Of a DNA stretch of 64,000 bases, positions 17,766-25,957 are shown piece by piece. The notes under the pieces were generated by a model that was not told the DNA's origin, did no database searches, and saw only the letters and a list, made by a program, of their open reading frames with translations. The position numbers and the translations under genes were made by a program. Position 1 is the stretch's first letter. Each line of letters begins with the position of its first letter. Source of the stretch: Ruminiclostridium josui JCM 17888 (GTDB lineage: Bacteria; Bacillota; Clostridia; Acetivibrionales; DSM-1351); the NCBI RefSeq assembly GCF_000526495.1, contig NZ_JAGE01000001.1, forward strand, positions 186,001 through 250,000, read 5' to 3'.

Positions 17766-18015
17766 AAACACAAACCAAGAGTTAAAACTGCGGATAGAAA
17801 CCTCAATATCAACTCTATTCCGAGTGGAATTTAGTTTTACAAAAAATCCTCCAGTCGGCTGTTTGCCATGCAATTTTTTCTTCAGAGCAATTTTCTGTAT
17901 GCTTATTATACTATATTTCAGGCACAAAGAATATAGTTCAAAGACTTGATTTAGTGGAATTTACTCTTCATTGTGGAATTAAAATTTACAGTGGAATTTA
18001 ACTTTTCAATTAACG
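17766..18015. repeat. IS30 right end with repeated GTGGAATTTA boxes
   Basis: These 250 non-coding bases close the element. They hold GTGGAATTTA at 17824-17833, 17954-17963 and 17991-18000 plus a one-mismatch copy at 17973. Matching reverse-orientation copies stand at the left end (16357-16366, 16400-16409). The repeated box forms the inner half of the terminal inverted repeat, so the extra copies may be additional transposase-binding sites (inference). Confidence 0.7.
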
Positions 18016-18028
18016 ACAAATTTACAAA
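18016..18028. repeat. Target-site duplication, right copy
   Basis: Second copy of ACAAATTTACAAA, directly outside the right end of the IS30-family element; see the left copy at 16329-16341. Confidence 0.85.
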
Positions 18029-18048
18029 ACAGGACCAAAACCGATATT

Positions 18049-18092
18049 TTATTACTATAGACTAGGCTTTAAGCCTTAGTCTATAGTAATAA
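18049..18092. other. Long near-perfect palindrome downstream of flgE
   Basis: The left arm 18049-18069 and right arm 18071-18092 pair along about 21 bases with one bulged base; the core is AGGCTTTAAGCCT and the arms share TATTACTATAGACTA. It starts 13 bases beyond the flgE stop and lies outside the IS. On the operon strand no U tract follows, so it is not a typical intrinsic terminator. It may protect or process the 3' end of the hook-gene message before the less abundant flbD-fliL products (inference). Confidence 0.6.
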
Positions 18093-18105
18093 TTAACTAA
18101 TTAAG

Positions 18106-19470
18106 TTACCTCTTTAGGTTTACAAGTTCCTGCAGCATTTCATCTGAGGTAGTTATTATTCTACTGTTTGCCTGGAACCCTCTTTGTGTAATAATCATAT
18201 CCGTAAACTCTCTTGAAAGGTCTACATTGGACATTTCAAGTGTTCCTGGACTCAATGTACCTACTCCCTGTGAACCTGCCGGTACACCTTTTGTAAAGTC
18301 ACCTGAGTTAGTTGTAGGCATAAACAGATTTCCTCCAACCTTTTGCAAACCGGCAGGATTATCAAATCCTGCAAGTGCTATAAGTCCCAGCGGCTGCTGC
18401 TGACCGTTGCTGTAAACACCTGTAAGCATACCATCTGAACCAATATTAAAAGTAACAAGGTTTCCTGTTGTGTATCCATTGACATTAGATGGTTTCACGG
18501 AGCTATCAGCTGCAAACTGAGTTAACTTTTTGAAATCAAGAGTAATATTAATTTTATTAGTACCACTATTGGCACCTGGATCAAATTCAAGAATTGCTTG
18601 CTCAGGTGCATCATCGTCACCTACAACAAGTTTTCCTTTTGAATTAAACTTTAGTTTTCCTTCATCTGCTGATACCACATTGCCATCTCTGTCACTAATA
18701 GTATATGTCCACTCTGTACCAGGTTCCGTTCCATCTGTTCCATCCGGCAATTTCACAGGTATATCAGTTAAACTGCCTGTCTTTTTGAAATTTACCATAA
18801 GTTCGTGTGCATTTCCCAATGAATCATAAATTGTAAATGGTACTGTAAATTGAGGATCTGCATCGTCAGGATCTGCTAATAAAGGTAACGCTGAATTCAA
18901 GTTTCCTGAAAATTCAGCATAAGTAGTAGCCTTAGCTGCTATAATCTTCTTGTTACCATTGGTTATATCAGAGTAAAGGTTAATAGGAGTTATTTCAGAC
19001 TCAGTATCAAACTTTACCGTACCATCCCCTAATATTTCATACTTAGTCCATCCATATACATTCATACCATCCCCTGACACCAGATTTCCTAACTTATCAA
19101 GGCCAAAATTCCCTGCCCTGGTGAATTTAAAAGTATCTGCAGCAGAGCCCTTTACTATAAAGAAGCCATCTCCTGAAATAGACAAATCAGTAGGATTATC
19201 GGTTCTTTGAGGACTTCCGCCAGTCATTTGGTTATCAATTGAACCAACCGCAATACCCAGACCAATCTGCATAGGATTTGTTCCTCCTCTTGCAGTGGCA
19301 GCGTCAGGTGCTCCGGCACCTCTCAATGTCTGATTGAATATTTCCTGGAAGGTTACTCTTCCTGCTTTAAATCCTAAAGTGTTTACATTTGCAACGTTAT
19401 TACCTATAACGTCCATTTTTGCCTGGTGTGCCTTTAGTCCTGAAACACCAGAAAACATAGATCTCATCAT
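18106..19470 (-). CDS. flgE: FlgE flagellar hook protein
   Basis: FlgE polymerises into the hook. The 454 residues begin with the basal-body rod signature (SMFSGVSGLKAHQAKMDVIGNNVANVNTLGFK, residues about 5-36), contain the FlgE/F/G central domains and end with the conserved C-terminal helix (MSNVDLSREFTDMIITQRGFQANSR...). The length is normal for hook protein and longer than the distal-rod proteins FlgF and FlgG. The ATG follows GGGGG by about 9 bases. flgD and the TIGR02530 gene precede it, which supports FlgE. Confidence 0.95.
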   Translation of the reverse strand: MMRSMFSGVSGLKAHQAKMDVIGNNVANVNTLGFKAGRVTFQEIFNQTLRGAGAPDAATARGGTNPMQIGLGIAVGSIDNQMTGGSPQRTDNPTDLSISGDGFFIVKGSAADTFKFTRAGNFGLDKLGNLVSGDGMNVYGWTKYEILGDGTVKFDTESEITPINLYSDITNGNKKIIAAKATTYAEFSGNLNSALPLLADPDDADPQFTVPFTIYDSLGNAHELMVNFKKTGSLTDIPVKLPDGTDGTEPGTEWTYTISDRDGNVVSADEGKLKFNSKGKLVVGDDDAPEQAILEFDPGANSGTNKINITLDFKKLTQFAADSSVKPSNVNGYTTGNLVTFNIGSDGMLTGVYSNGQQQPLGLIALAGFDNPAGLQKVGGNLFMPTTNSGDFTKGVPAGSQGVGTLSPGTLEMSNVDLSREFTDMIITQRGFQANSRIITTSDEMLQELVNLKR

Positions 19471-19569
19471 AATTTATTGACCCCCTCATTTAAGGTATCT
19501 TATTGTTCCGTCCGTCGTTCGGGAACATTCTTTCAGCCTCCCGTTAGGGTCCAGCCGAGTTTTATTGTG
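19471..19569 (-). promoter_or_regulatory. GC-rich structured flgE leader with a 12-codon ORF
   Basis: The 99 bases before flgE are clearly richer in G+C than their surroundings. On the operon strand GGGAGG (19537-19542) stands 8 bases before an ATG (19528) that opens MFPNDGRNNKIP and stops at TAA (19490-19492). The start of this small frame lies in a hairpin with arms GTTCC/GGAAC (19505-19509 and 19522-19526). The flgE ribosome site follows right after. The strong ribosome site and rare CCG/CGG codons suggest a translated leader that could set flgE expression. No known riboswitch class is recognised. The small frame could also be chance. Confidence 0.45.
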
Positions 19570-19971
19570 CTATGCAAAAATTGCACCATCAATGTTTGTA
19601 AATACGTTTTCTTTCAATTCACTATTGTTCACTGCCGTTACAACCGTTTTGCTGTTTACATTAACAACAAATGCCATGTCATCAAGTATTACCAGCGAGT
19701 CCTTAATCCCTTTGAGCTGAGCTTTTGAAACTGCATTACTGATCTTTTCCTTTTGAGTCTGGGTAAGATCAATATTTCTGGCTTGCATTCTCATTTCAGC
19801 ATGCTTTGAAAATTTAACTCCGGAACCCTTGTCAATTGCCTGCTGAAGAAAATTCTCAAAGTTAACTCCTGCAGAATTACTATTGACATTTCTGGGATTC
19901 CCTGTTTGAACCTTCCCGGTTGTTAATGGCGGTTTAATTATCCTGTTTGAATAATTATTATTGATTACCAT
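19570..19971 (-). CDS. Flagellar operon protein, TIGR02530 family
   Basis: A 133-residue protein of the family found only in flagellar operons of Firmicutes between flgD and flgE. The N-terminus is variable and Asn-rich; the conserved part is VNFENFLQQAI, KFSKHAEMRMQARNIDLT and LVILDDMAFVVNVNSKTVVTAV. Its exact role is unknown; the position beside the hook-cap gene suggests a part in hook assembly. The ATG follows AAGGTGAG. Confidence 0.88.
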   Translation of the reverse strand: MVINNNYSNRIIKPPLTTGKVQTGNPRNVNSNSAGVNFENFLQQAIDKGSGVKFSKHAEMRMQARNIDLTQTQKEKISNAVSKAQLKGIKDSLVILDDMAFVVNVNSKTVVTAVNNSELKENVFTNIDGAIFA

Positions 19972-20011
19972 AACTCACCTTCTTTCACTTAGCTACTCCC
20001 AATGTATCTTC

Positions 20012-20872
20012 CTATGGTTTCTGTATATTTGATACACTGTACACTGATATATACATATTATCAAGTACTGCAGTTACCTTACCTGTGTTTTCATCTATAC
20101 TGTAGCTCTTCAGTGTCGCTGTAACAGGTACCTTTGCTCCTGTAGCGCTATCCTTTATGGTTACCTTAACCTGCTTATCTGCTTCGGTTGTTCCGTTTAG
20201 CTTTTCTTCAAGATAGTTCTTGAGATAATTCGGATCCACAGCAGTTGAGCCTGTTACTTCGGCAATTTCAACATCTACATCGTCCATTACCGCATAATCT
20301 TCATTAAGTCCTCTCTGAATCTGCTTAACATTTCCTGAGAGATAAATTACATTGCCATTGGATGAATCGTATACCGCACCTTTTACTTTAAAACCTATCA
20401 GATTTGAATAATCAGCCAGGTTCTCATATGAATTGTAAAGTGCGTCATCAACCTGAATAATACTATCTACATCAACATCCTTATTATTAACTACAACAAA
20501 GGTTTTTCCGTCCTTCATTTTTACGCTTGTAACAGTACCCTGTACAGAACTAACTTCAAGTGTTCTGTCATCTGTAGTTGTTGCCGTAACGACTTTTCCT
20601 ATCAGGGTAAATGCCTGAGATTTAGTCATAGAACCGTTCATATTCTGCATTTGCTCCAGAGAACTGAACTGAGCCATTTGGGCAATAAACTCTTTGTCGT
20701 CTACAGGTTCCAATGGATCCTGGTATCTTAACTGTGTTACCAGAAGATTAAGAAAATCATTTTTTCCAAGTTCACCACCGGTTTTTCTAGCGGCTGCTTC
20801 CTGCTTGTTCTTGGTACTTTCAATTATCTGGTCAATTGTAAGTGAGTTATTTATTCCGCTGGTTTGTGCCAT
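20012..20872 (-). CDS. flgD: FlgD hook-capping protein
   Basis: FlgD caps the growing hook and promotes FlgE assembly. The 286-residue product has the conserved N-terminal segment LGKNDFLNLLVTQLRYQDPL (about 38-57) with EFIAQMAQFSSLEQMQNMN. The C-terminal half is longer than minimal FlgD and repetitive in beta-strand-like segments. The ATG follows AAAGGAGG. It stands directly behind fliK, which it overlaps in function (hook length). Confidence 0.94.
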   Translation of the reverse strand: MAQTSGINNSLTIDQIIESTKNKQEAAARKTGGELGKNDFLNLLVTQLRYQDPLEPVDDKEFIAQMAQFSSLEQMQNMNGSMTKSQAFTLIGKVVTATTTDDRTLEVSSVQGTVTSVKMKDGKTFVVVNNKDVDVDSIIQVDDALYNSYENLADYSNLIGFKVKGAVYDSSNGNVIYLSGNVKQIQRGLNEDYAVMDDVDVEIAEVTGSTAVDPNYLKNYLEEKLNGTTEADKQVKVTIKDSATGAKVPVTATLKSYSIDENTGKVTAVLDNMYISVYSVSNIQKP

Positions 20873-20887
20873 AATCGTACCTCCTTT

Positions 20888-22426
20888 CTATGCTGTCAGG
20901 TTAATTGTATTGAGCTCATCTGTATACTGTGCCAACCTCTCTGGAAGATTCTCCAAAAGACTTACTCCGGCAACAGTTGTCTCTGTCCCACCTTCAGCGT
21001 GTTTTATTCTGTTTAGCGAACCGTTATTTTTGCCTTGTGACAAACTCTGGTTACGGCTTTCACTTCTATTATCCTGTCCAATCTGAACGCTTACACCGTC
21101 TATTGCTATGCCTTGTTTTTGCAGTGAATCCTTCAGCAGCTGCATGTTTGTTTCAATAATTTCCTTTACTTGCTGACTTTCAGCTATAAATTTAGCAGCT
21201 ACAATACCCTGCTCAGTAACAACCTTTAGTTCAAGCTTTCCTAAATGATCCGGTTTTAGCTGAATAACCATTTCTGATTTATCCTGCCCCAAAATCACTT
21301 TAGCCTGCTCAATAACCTGATTTACAACATCTACGGTTTTAATAGGTTGCCGAACTGAAAAAACTGATTTTTCAGCAGTTACCTGACTGTTATTTAGAAC
21401 GGCTTTAATATCCCCAACTACCTGAAAGTTTTGCTGTAAATTCTGCTCATCTGTTGTTGCTGCTTGAGGTGAAGTATTCAGCATTTGCAGTTCCAACTGC
21501 GGTTTGGTTGACTCTGATTTTTCATCATTATTCTCACTGGACATATCCTTTGCATTAGCTTCGGCTTCAACTTTATTTGAATCAGCTTTTTTGCCGTCAC
21601 CTTCAAGAGATATTTCCTCCACAACATCTGTGTCAATATTTTGAGAAACAACAGTTTCTACGGGTTGCGACTGTGATTTCATTACTGCAATTATTTTTGC
21701 TGCTTCCTCACTGATTAGCCCCTGATTATTCTGTCCATTTTCAATAAGTGTATCCAGTTTCTCTTTAATATTTGAAGCCATCTTTGACAAATCAACAGAC
21801 ACTTTTCCTGCCTGTAAGTCATCACTATCATTGCCAGAGGAAATGTTATTACTATTTTCAGTAGCAACTTCTGACTCAGGTTTTATCTGTTTTGTAACTT
21901 CTGTGGCCAGCTTTAGAAGAATGTCCTTTTGCTTGTCATTGAGCTCAAGTAAATCTGATACCTTTTGCATAAAAATAGCCAGTTTACCAATATCCTTGAG
22001 ATCTTTCAAGGAGAAACCAAGTTGTTTTGCCAGGTCAGCCAATTGTCCGGGGGTAATCCCTAACATTTGTGCAAGAGCCACAATCTGCTCATCATACATT
22101 TCAACTGCTTGAGCATCATCAGTGTTTACATCTGATAATTCCTTATTGGAATCGGCTTGTACAACTGACTTTGTGGAGACAGGCTTTCTACTCATCTGAA
22201 CTTCTGCAAATGACTTAAACTTTGATTTACTGTCATTGTCCTGGACTGTATTGTTGTTTACTGCGGTATCATTACGTTTTGAATAATTGCTCACAGTGGT
22301 ATCAAGAACTGATTTAAAAGCTGTACCAGCTGAACTCTGTGACGTTTTGGATTTTATATTCAAAATGTCATTACCGCTGTTCTGATTCAAGTTGAGTTTT
22401 AGTAAATCTCTACTAGTCGTTATCAT
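20888..22426 (-). CDS. fliK: FliK hook-length control protein
   Basis: FliK measures hook length and triggers the FlhB switch. The 512-residue product has a long low-complexity region rich in Ser, Asn, Gln and acidic residues (about 1-370) and the conserved Flg_hook domain near the C-terminus (EMVIQLKPDHLGKLELKV, IETNMQLLKDSLQKQGI, then VSVQIG). Its end is Gln/Asn-rich. The ATG follows GGAGGTGAG. Sequence identity in the N-terminal part is low in this family; the C-terminal motif and position decide the call. Confidence 0.93.
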   Translation of the reverse strand: MITTSRDLLKLNLNQNSGNDILNIKSKTSQSSAGTAFKSVLDTTVSNYSKRNDTAVNNNTVQDNDSKSKFKSFAEVQMSRKPVSTKSVVQADSNKELSDVNTDDAQAVEMYDEQIVALAQMLGITPGQLADLAKQLGFSLKDLKDIGKLAIFMQKVSDLLELNDKQKDILLKLATEVTKQIKPESEVATENSNNISSGNDSDDLQAGKVSVDLSKMASNIKEKLDTLIENGQNNQGLISEEAAKIIAVMKSQSQPVETVVSQNIDTDVVEEISLEGDGKKADSNKVEAEANAKDMSSENNDEKSESTKPQLELQMLNTSPQAATTDEQNLQQNFQVVGDIKAVLNNSQVTAEKSVFSVRQPIKTVDVVNQVIEQAKVILGQDKSEMVIQLKPDHLGKLELKVVTEQGIVAAKFIAESQQVKEIIETNMQLLKDSLQKQGIAIDGVSVQIGQDNRSESRNQSLSQGKNNGSLNRIKHAEGGTETTVAGVSLLENLPERLAQYTDELNTINLTA

Positions 22427-22497
22427 TTTCTCACCTCCTTTTTCTTATTATATTTATGTAATGGGGTAGGAATTCTCCGTTCACCCTATTACCAAAA

Positions 22498-23367
22498 TTA
22501 TTTTTTTGAAGTTGTTTCTGCAACCCCAACCTTGTATTCCTTAGCCAATTGTTCAGACACCTTTGCTGCAAAGGTAGGAGTCATTTCTGTTAGTATTTCA
22601 CCTGCAGTGTCCTTTTTGAGATTTTTCATAATATCAATTATCAGTGTCATTTTACTGCTGCCCATCTGTTCCATTATGGCAGCTACTGCTGAGGCATCCA
22701 TTTGTTCATATATTGAACAGTATTTTTTTACATCTGCACTGATCTTTTCTTCTTGTAAAATGCTTGTATATAGTTCTTCAGCCTTTTGTGGGTTAACCTT
22801 CTTAAAATAGTTCTTATATTCGGTTGTGTCACCTTTAGAAATAACCTCTGACAGTTTATCGTAATCCTTTTGAAGACTGTCCTTTTCGGTTTGTAATTTA
22901 TTTTTTTCAGTCTCTAGAGCCTTCATCTGTTGCTGAAGCAATGAGGTATTACTATCCTTTGCAGTTACCTGATTTTTAGTATTATCTAACTGCTTTGTTA
23001 AATCTTCAACCTGCTTTTCCAATTCTTCTTTTTGAGCTTTAATCTCATTATACTTGCTTCTTACCTGCTCCTCAGTCATATTCTTCTCGTCCTCGGGGTC
23101 AGGTTTCTCCGGCAAAGCCCAATTTAGCACAGGTATTCCCCGTATACTGTCTCCCATACTGTCTGCAACACCATTTACATTAAATTTGACAGCGATAAAC
23201 AGTGCTCCTCCAATAATTAAAACAACTAGCAGTAAAGCTGTTATTATCGATATTATATAAAAAAGAGTGCTAGTAGTCTTTTTCTCTGGTATTTTTGACA
23301 CATCTGTCGTTTTTAAAAGTGTCTCTACTTTTTCATCTTGTTCTGTAATATTAATATTTTCCGGCAT
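22498..23367 (-). CDS. YlxF/MotE-like flagellar membrane protein
   Basis: The 289-residue protein has a cytoplasmic N-terminus, one membrane segment (about 35-60), a coiled coil (about 105-180) and a C-terminal MgtE-N-like domain with QMDASAVAAIMEQMGSSKMT. This is the architecture of YlxF in Bacillus and MotE in alphaproteobacteria, where it chaperones motor proteins. The start is the ATG at 23367 (MPENINI) because AGGAG lies 6 bases before it; it overlaps the fliJ end by 17 bases. Gene order fliJ-ylxF-fliK is conserved. Confidence 0.82.
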   Translation of the reverse strand: MPENINITEQDEKVETLLKTTDVSKIPEKKTTSTLFYIISIITALLLVVLIIGGALFIAVKFNVNGVADSMGDSIRGIPVLNWALPEKPDPEDEKNMTEEQVRSKYNEIKAQKEELEKQVEDLTKQLDNTKNQVTAKDSNTSLLQQQMKALETEKNKLQTEKDSLQKDYDKLSEVISKGDTTEYKNYFKKVNPQKAEELYTSILQEEKISADVKKYCSIYEQMDASAVAAIMEQMGSSKMTLIIDIMKNLKKDTAGEILTEMTPTFAAKVSEQLAKEYKVGVAETTSKK

Positions 23368-23818
23368 TTTCTTCTCCTGAACCATCCTTGAACTTAAAAC
23401 TGTTAAGCTCGTCAATTATTAGTTGTTCTGCTTTCGCCTGTTCTTTCAAGAACTCGCCATATTTCTTTTCTCTAAGTTTATCCAGTATTTTTCTTTCCTG
23501 TACTGCTTTGACCAGACTCTCTCTTTTTATATCGACTTGATTCTGGGCAATGTTTACGTTTTCTTTTTGTTGGGTTATTCTTTGTTTCAAAAAGTTCAAA
23601 TAATTATTATATTCTTTTATTTGACTTATGGAAACTCCTTCCTCTACCTTTGAATTAAGTTCATTAATAGAAGATTCTCTGGTCATTTTCAAACTGTTAA
23701 GAAATCCTTTTTGCTTCTCTAACTCTCTTGAAGCTAAGGCCAGGTTATTTTTAGCATTGTCCTCCATTTGGATTTTAAGATTCCGTACTGATTCAAGTCT
23801 AAATTCGAACTTTTGCAA
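23351..23818 (-). CDS. fliJ: FliJ flagellar export chaperone
   Basis: FliJ is the coiled-coil stalk of the export ATPase. The 155 residues are almost all helical and charged with heptad-like spacing, start with FEFRLESVRNLKIQMED and lack any membrane segment. Size and position directly after fliI identify it; the family has little sequence conservation. It overlaps the next gene by 17 bases. Confidence 0.9.
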   Translation of the reverse strand: MQKFEFRLESVRNLKIQMEDNAKNNLALASRELEKQKGFLNSLKMTRESSINELNSKVEEGVSISQIKEYNNYLNFLKQRITQQKENVNIAQNQVDIKRESLVKAVQERKILDKLREKKYGEFLKEQAKAEQLIIDELNSFKFKDGSGEENAGKY

Positions 23819-23837
23819 TCAATCCCAGCCTCCTTTA

Positions 23838-25148
23838 CTACTTCAGTAAACTAAGCACTTGTGAGTGTATATCCTCAAAAGTTACCTTTTCATCAGTTTC
23901 CTGCTGAAGAAATGAAGTTATATCATCAATGCTCTCAATTGCATAGTCTATCCTCTCATTACTTCCTTTTACATATGCGCCTATATTAATTAAGTCCTCT
24001 GCATCTCTATAAACAGCCATTATTTTCTTTATTTCATTGGCACATTTTTTATGCTCTTTATCAATAATATCACTCATAACCCTGCTGACACTTGCAAGAA
24101 CATCAATGGCAGGGTAGTGATTTTTGTTTGCCATTGCTCTTGACAGAACTATATGTCCATCAAGGATTCCTCTGGCAGTATCTGTGACAGGTTCTGTAAG
24201 GTCATCACCATCTACCAGTACAGTGTACAATCCTGTTATAGAGCCTTTCTCAGATGTACCAGCTCTCTCAAGTAACTTAGGGAATACAGAGAAAACAGAT
24301 GGTGTATATCCCCTTGACACAGGAGGCTCCCCTATTGAAAGTCCCACTTCTCTTTGTGCCATTGCATATCTTGTTAATGAATCCATTAAAAGTAGTACAT
24401 CCTTACCGCAATCTCTGAAGTATTCAGCAATTGCAGTGGCAACCATGGCTCCTTTAAGCCTTATTAGTGCAGGCTGATCTGAAGTCGCAACTACTACTAC
24501 TGATCTTGCAAGACCTTCCTCTGTTAAATCTCTTTCCAAAAACTCCCTAACTTCTCTACCACGTTCTCCTATTAGGGCAATAACATTTATATCAGCCTTT
24601 GTATTTCTTGCAACCATACCCATCAAGGTACTCTTACCAACACCACTTCCGGCAAAAATACCAACTCTCTGCCCTTTACCTATTGTTAAAAGTCCATCAA
24701 TAGCTCTTACTCCCAAAGGCAAAGGCTCTGAAATTCTTTTTCTTGTTAAAGGGTTTGGAGGCTTATTATCGGTTTTATAAAAATGTTTGGATTGCAAGCT
24801 TCCCTTATCGTCTATGGGGTTTCCCAGACCATCCAAGACTCTACCTATTAACTCAGGTCCCACTGCAACCTTCAATGTATCACCATTGGCTGAAACAGTA
24901 CTTCCAGGCCCTATACCCACCATTTCACCCAAGGGCATAAGCAAAACCTTTTCATCCCTAAATCCTACGACCTCTGCTTTGAGTTTATTGCCACCAGGAA
25001 TATTTATATTACATAGATTCCCTATACTCACCTGCGGGCCATCCGATTCAATAGTTAGTCCTACAACCTTTGAAACTTTACCAATATAATCTATATATTC
25101 TTTTGACTTTAATGCTTCACTGTATTTTTTTAGGTTAACGCCTGACAT
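23838..25148 (-). CDS. fliI: FliI flagellar export ATPase
   Basis: FliI hydrolyses ATP to unfold and feed substrates to the export gate. The 436-residue protein has the Walker A GIFAGSGVGKSTLMG, the ALIGERGREVREF segment, Walker B region DVLLLMDSLTRYA and the family signature PPVSRGYTPSVFSVFPKLLERAG. The ATG follows GGAGGTC. It lies between fliH and fliJ. Confidence 0.97.
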   Translation of the reverse strand: MSGVNLKKYSEALKSKEYIDYIGKVSKVVGLTIESDGPQVSIGNLCNINIPGGNKLKAEVVGFRDEKVLLMPLGEMVGIGPGSTVSANGDTLKVAVGPELIGRVLDGLGNPIDDKGSLQSKHFYKTDNKPPNPLTRKRISEPLPLGVRAIDGLLTIGKGQRVGIFAGSGVGKSTLMGMVARNTKADINVIALIGERGREVREFLERDLTEEGLARSVVVVATSDQPALIRLKGAMVATAIAEYFRDCGKDVLLLMDSLTRYAMAQREVGLSIGEPPVSRGYTPSVFSVFPKLLERAGTSEKGSITGLYTVLVDGDDLTEPVTDTARGILDGHIVLSRAMANKNHYPAIDVLASVSRVMSDIIDKEHKKCANEIKKIMAVYRDAEDLINIGAYVKGSNERIDYAIESIDDITSFLQQETDEKVTFEDIHSQVLSLLK

Positions 25149-25180
25149 TTGACCTCCTATAAAGAAAGCTGCAACGCACC

Positions 25181-25957
25181 TTAATTTGTTGATTCATTTA
25201 ATATGTCTTTAAAGTCATTTTCTATTTTTTCCAATTTCGTATCTACACTGGCATCTATGCTACCGAAGGAAGTCTCAATGATACAGCCCCCTTCTTTTAA
25301 TGAAAGGTCTTTTTTAATTTCTATTTCTTCAGATCTTTCAAGCATTGATTCCAATTCATCTTTATTCTCATTAACAAAATCAAAATCATGCTCGCTTAAT
25401 TTAAGAATTGCCTTTCTATCTTTTGAACACTTTTCAAAAGCATCCTTAACCAAGAGCAATATATTCTGCTTACATTCCAGTTCTTTGCTAATTACTTTTT
25501 TTGCAATATCAAGAATTGTATTTACCGAATCCTCTTCTAGAGAATCTAAAATCTTCTTATAATCAATACCAGCTTGGGTCTTAATATCTTGTGCTTCCTT
25601 AATAAGTGCTTCATATTCCTGTTTGGCTTGAGCCAATCCCGTCTCATATCCCTCTGCCCTTGCTTCTTCAGAAACCTGCTGTTTAAGATTTTCTACATCC
25701 ACAGATGCATTTTTTATAATATCCTTAGCTTCAAGCAAGGCTTCCTTTATTATCATATCTGCTTCTGCTTTGGCCTTATTAATAATTTCTTCGCCCAATG
25801 CTTTATAATCTACTTGTTCCTGCTCTTCTTCTTCATCCTGCTCCAAATCTGCTTTAGGTCCTATATTCTTTACGGGAGGCTGATATGTTACAGGAAATTT
25901 AATTTGAAACGGAACCCCAACATTTACTTGATTGTTTTTATATATCTTATTAGACAA
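25181..25957 (-). CDS. fliH: FliH flagellar assembly protein
   Basis: FliH is the peripheral stalk that binds and regulates FliI. The 258-residue product has an acidic, Gln-rich N-terminal third, a long helix with Ala/Glu repeats (about 50-130), and a C-terminal FliH/V-type-E-subunit domain (VISKELECKQNILLLVKDAF, EIKKDLSLKEGGCIIET). The start is TTG at 25957 behind GGAGG (11 bases); it overlaps the fliG end by 8 bases. Confidence 0.92.
   Translation of the reverse strand: MSNKIYKNNQVNVGVPFQIKFPVTYQPPVKNIGPKADLEQDEEEEQEQVDYKALGEEIINKAKAEADMIIKEALLEAKDIIKNASVDVENLKQQVSEEARAEGYETGLAQAKQEYEALIKEAQDIKTQAGIDYKKILDSLEEDSVNTILDIAKKVISKELECKQNILLLVKDAFEKCSKDRKAILKLSEHDFDFVNENKDELESMLERSEEIEIKKDLSLKEGGCIIETSFGSIDASVDTKLEKIENDFKDILNESTN

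Larger units (their letters stand above)
16342..18015 (+). mobile_element. IS30-family insertion sequence in the fla/che operon
   Basis: A 1,674-bp element with one transposase gene. The left end begins TGTTGAATG and the right end, read inward, begins CGTTAATTG. Over the first 25 bases the two ends agree at 20 positions, both reaching a shared TAAATTCCAC. The element is flanked by a 13-bp direct repeat. GTGGAATTTA-type boxes recur near both ends: left at 16357 and 16400 (reverse orientation), right at 17824, 17954, 17973 (one base different) and 17991. The transposase reads against the operon, so the element should be polar on flbD-fliL-fliM and everything downstream unless an outward promoter exists; I find none convincing at its left end. 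Confidence 0.9.
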
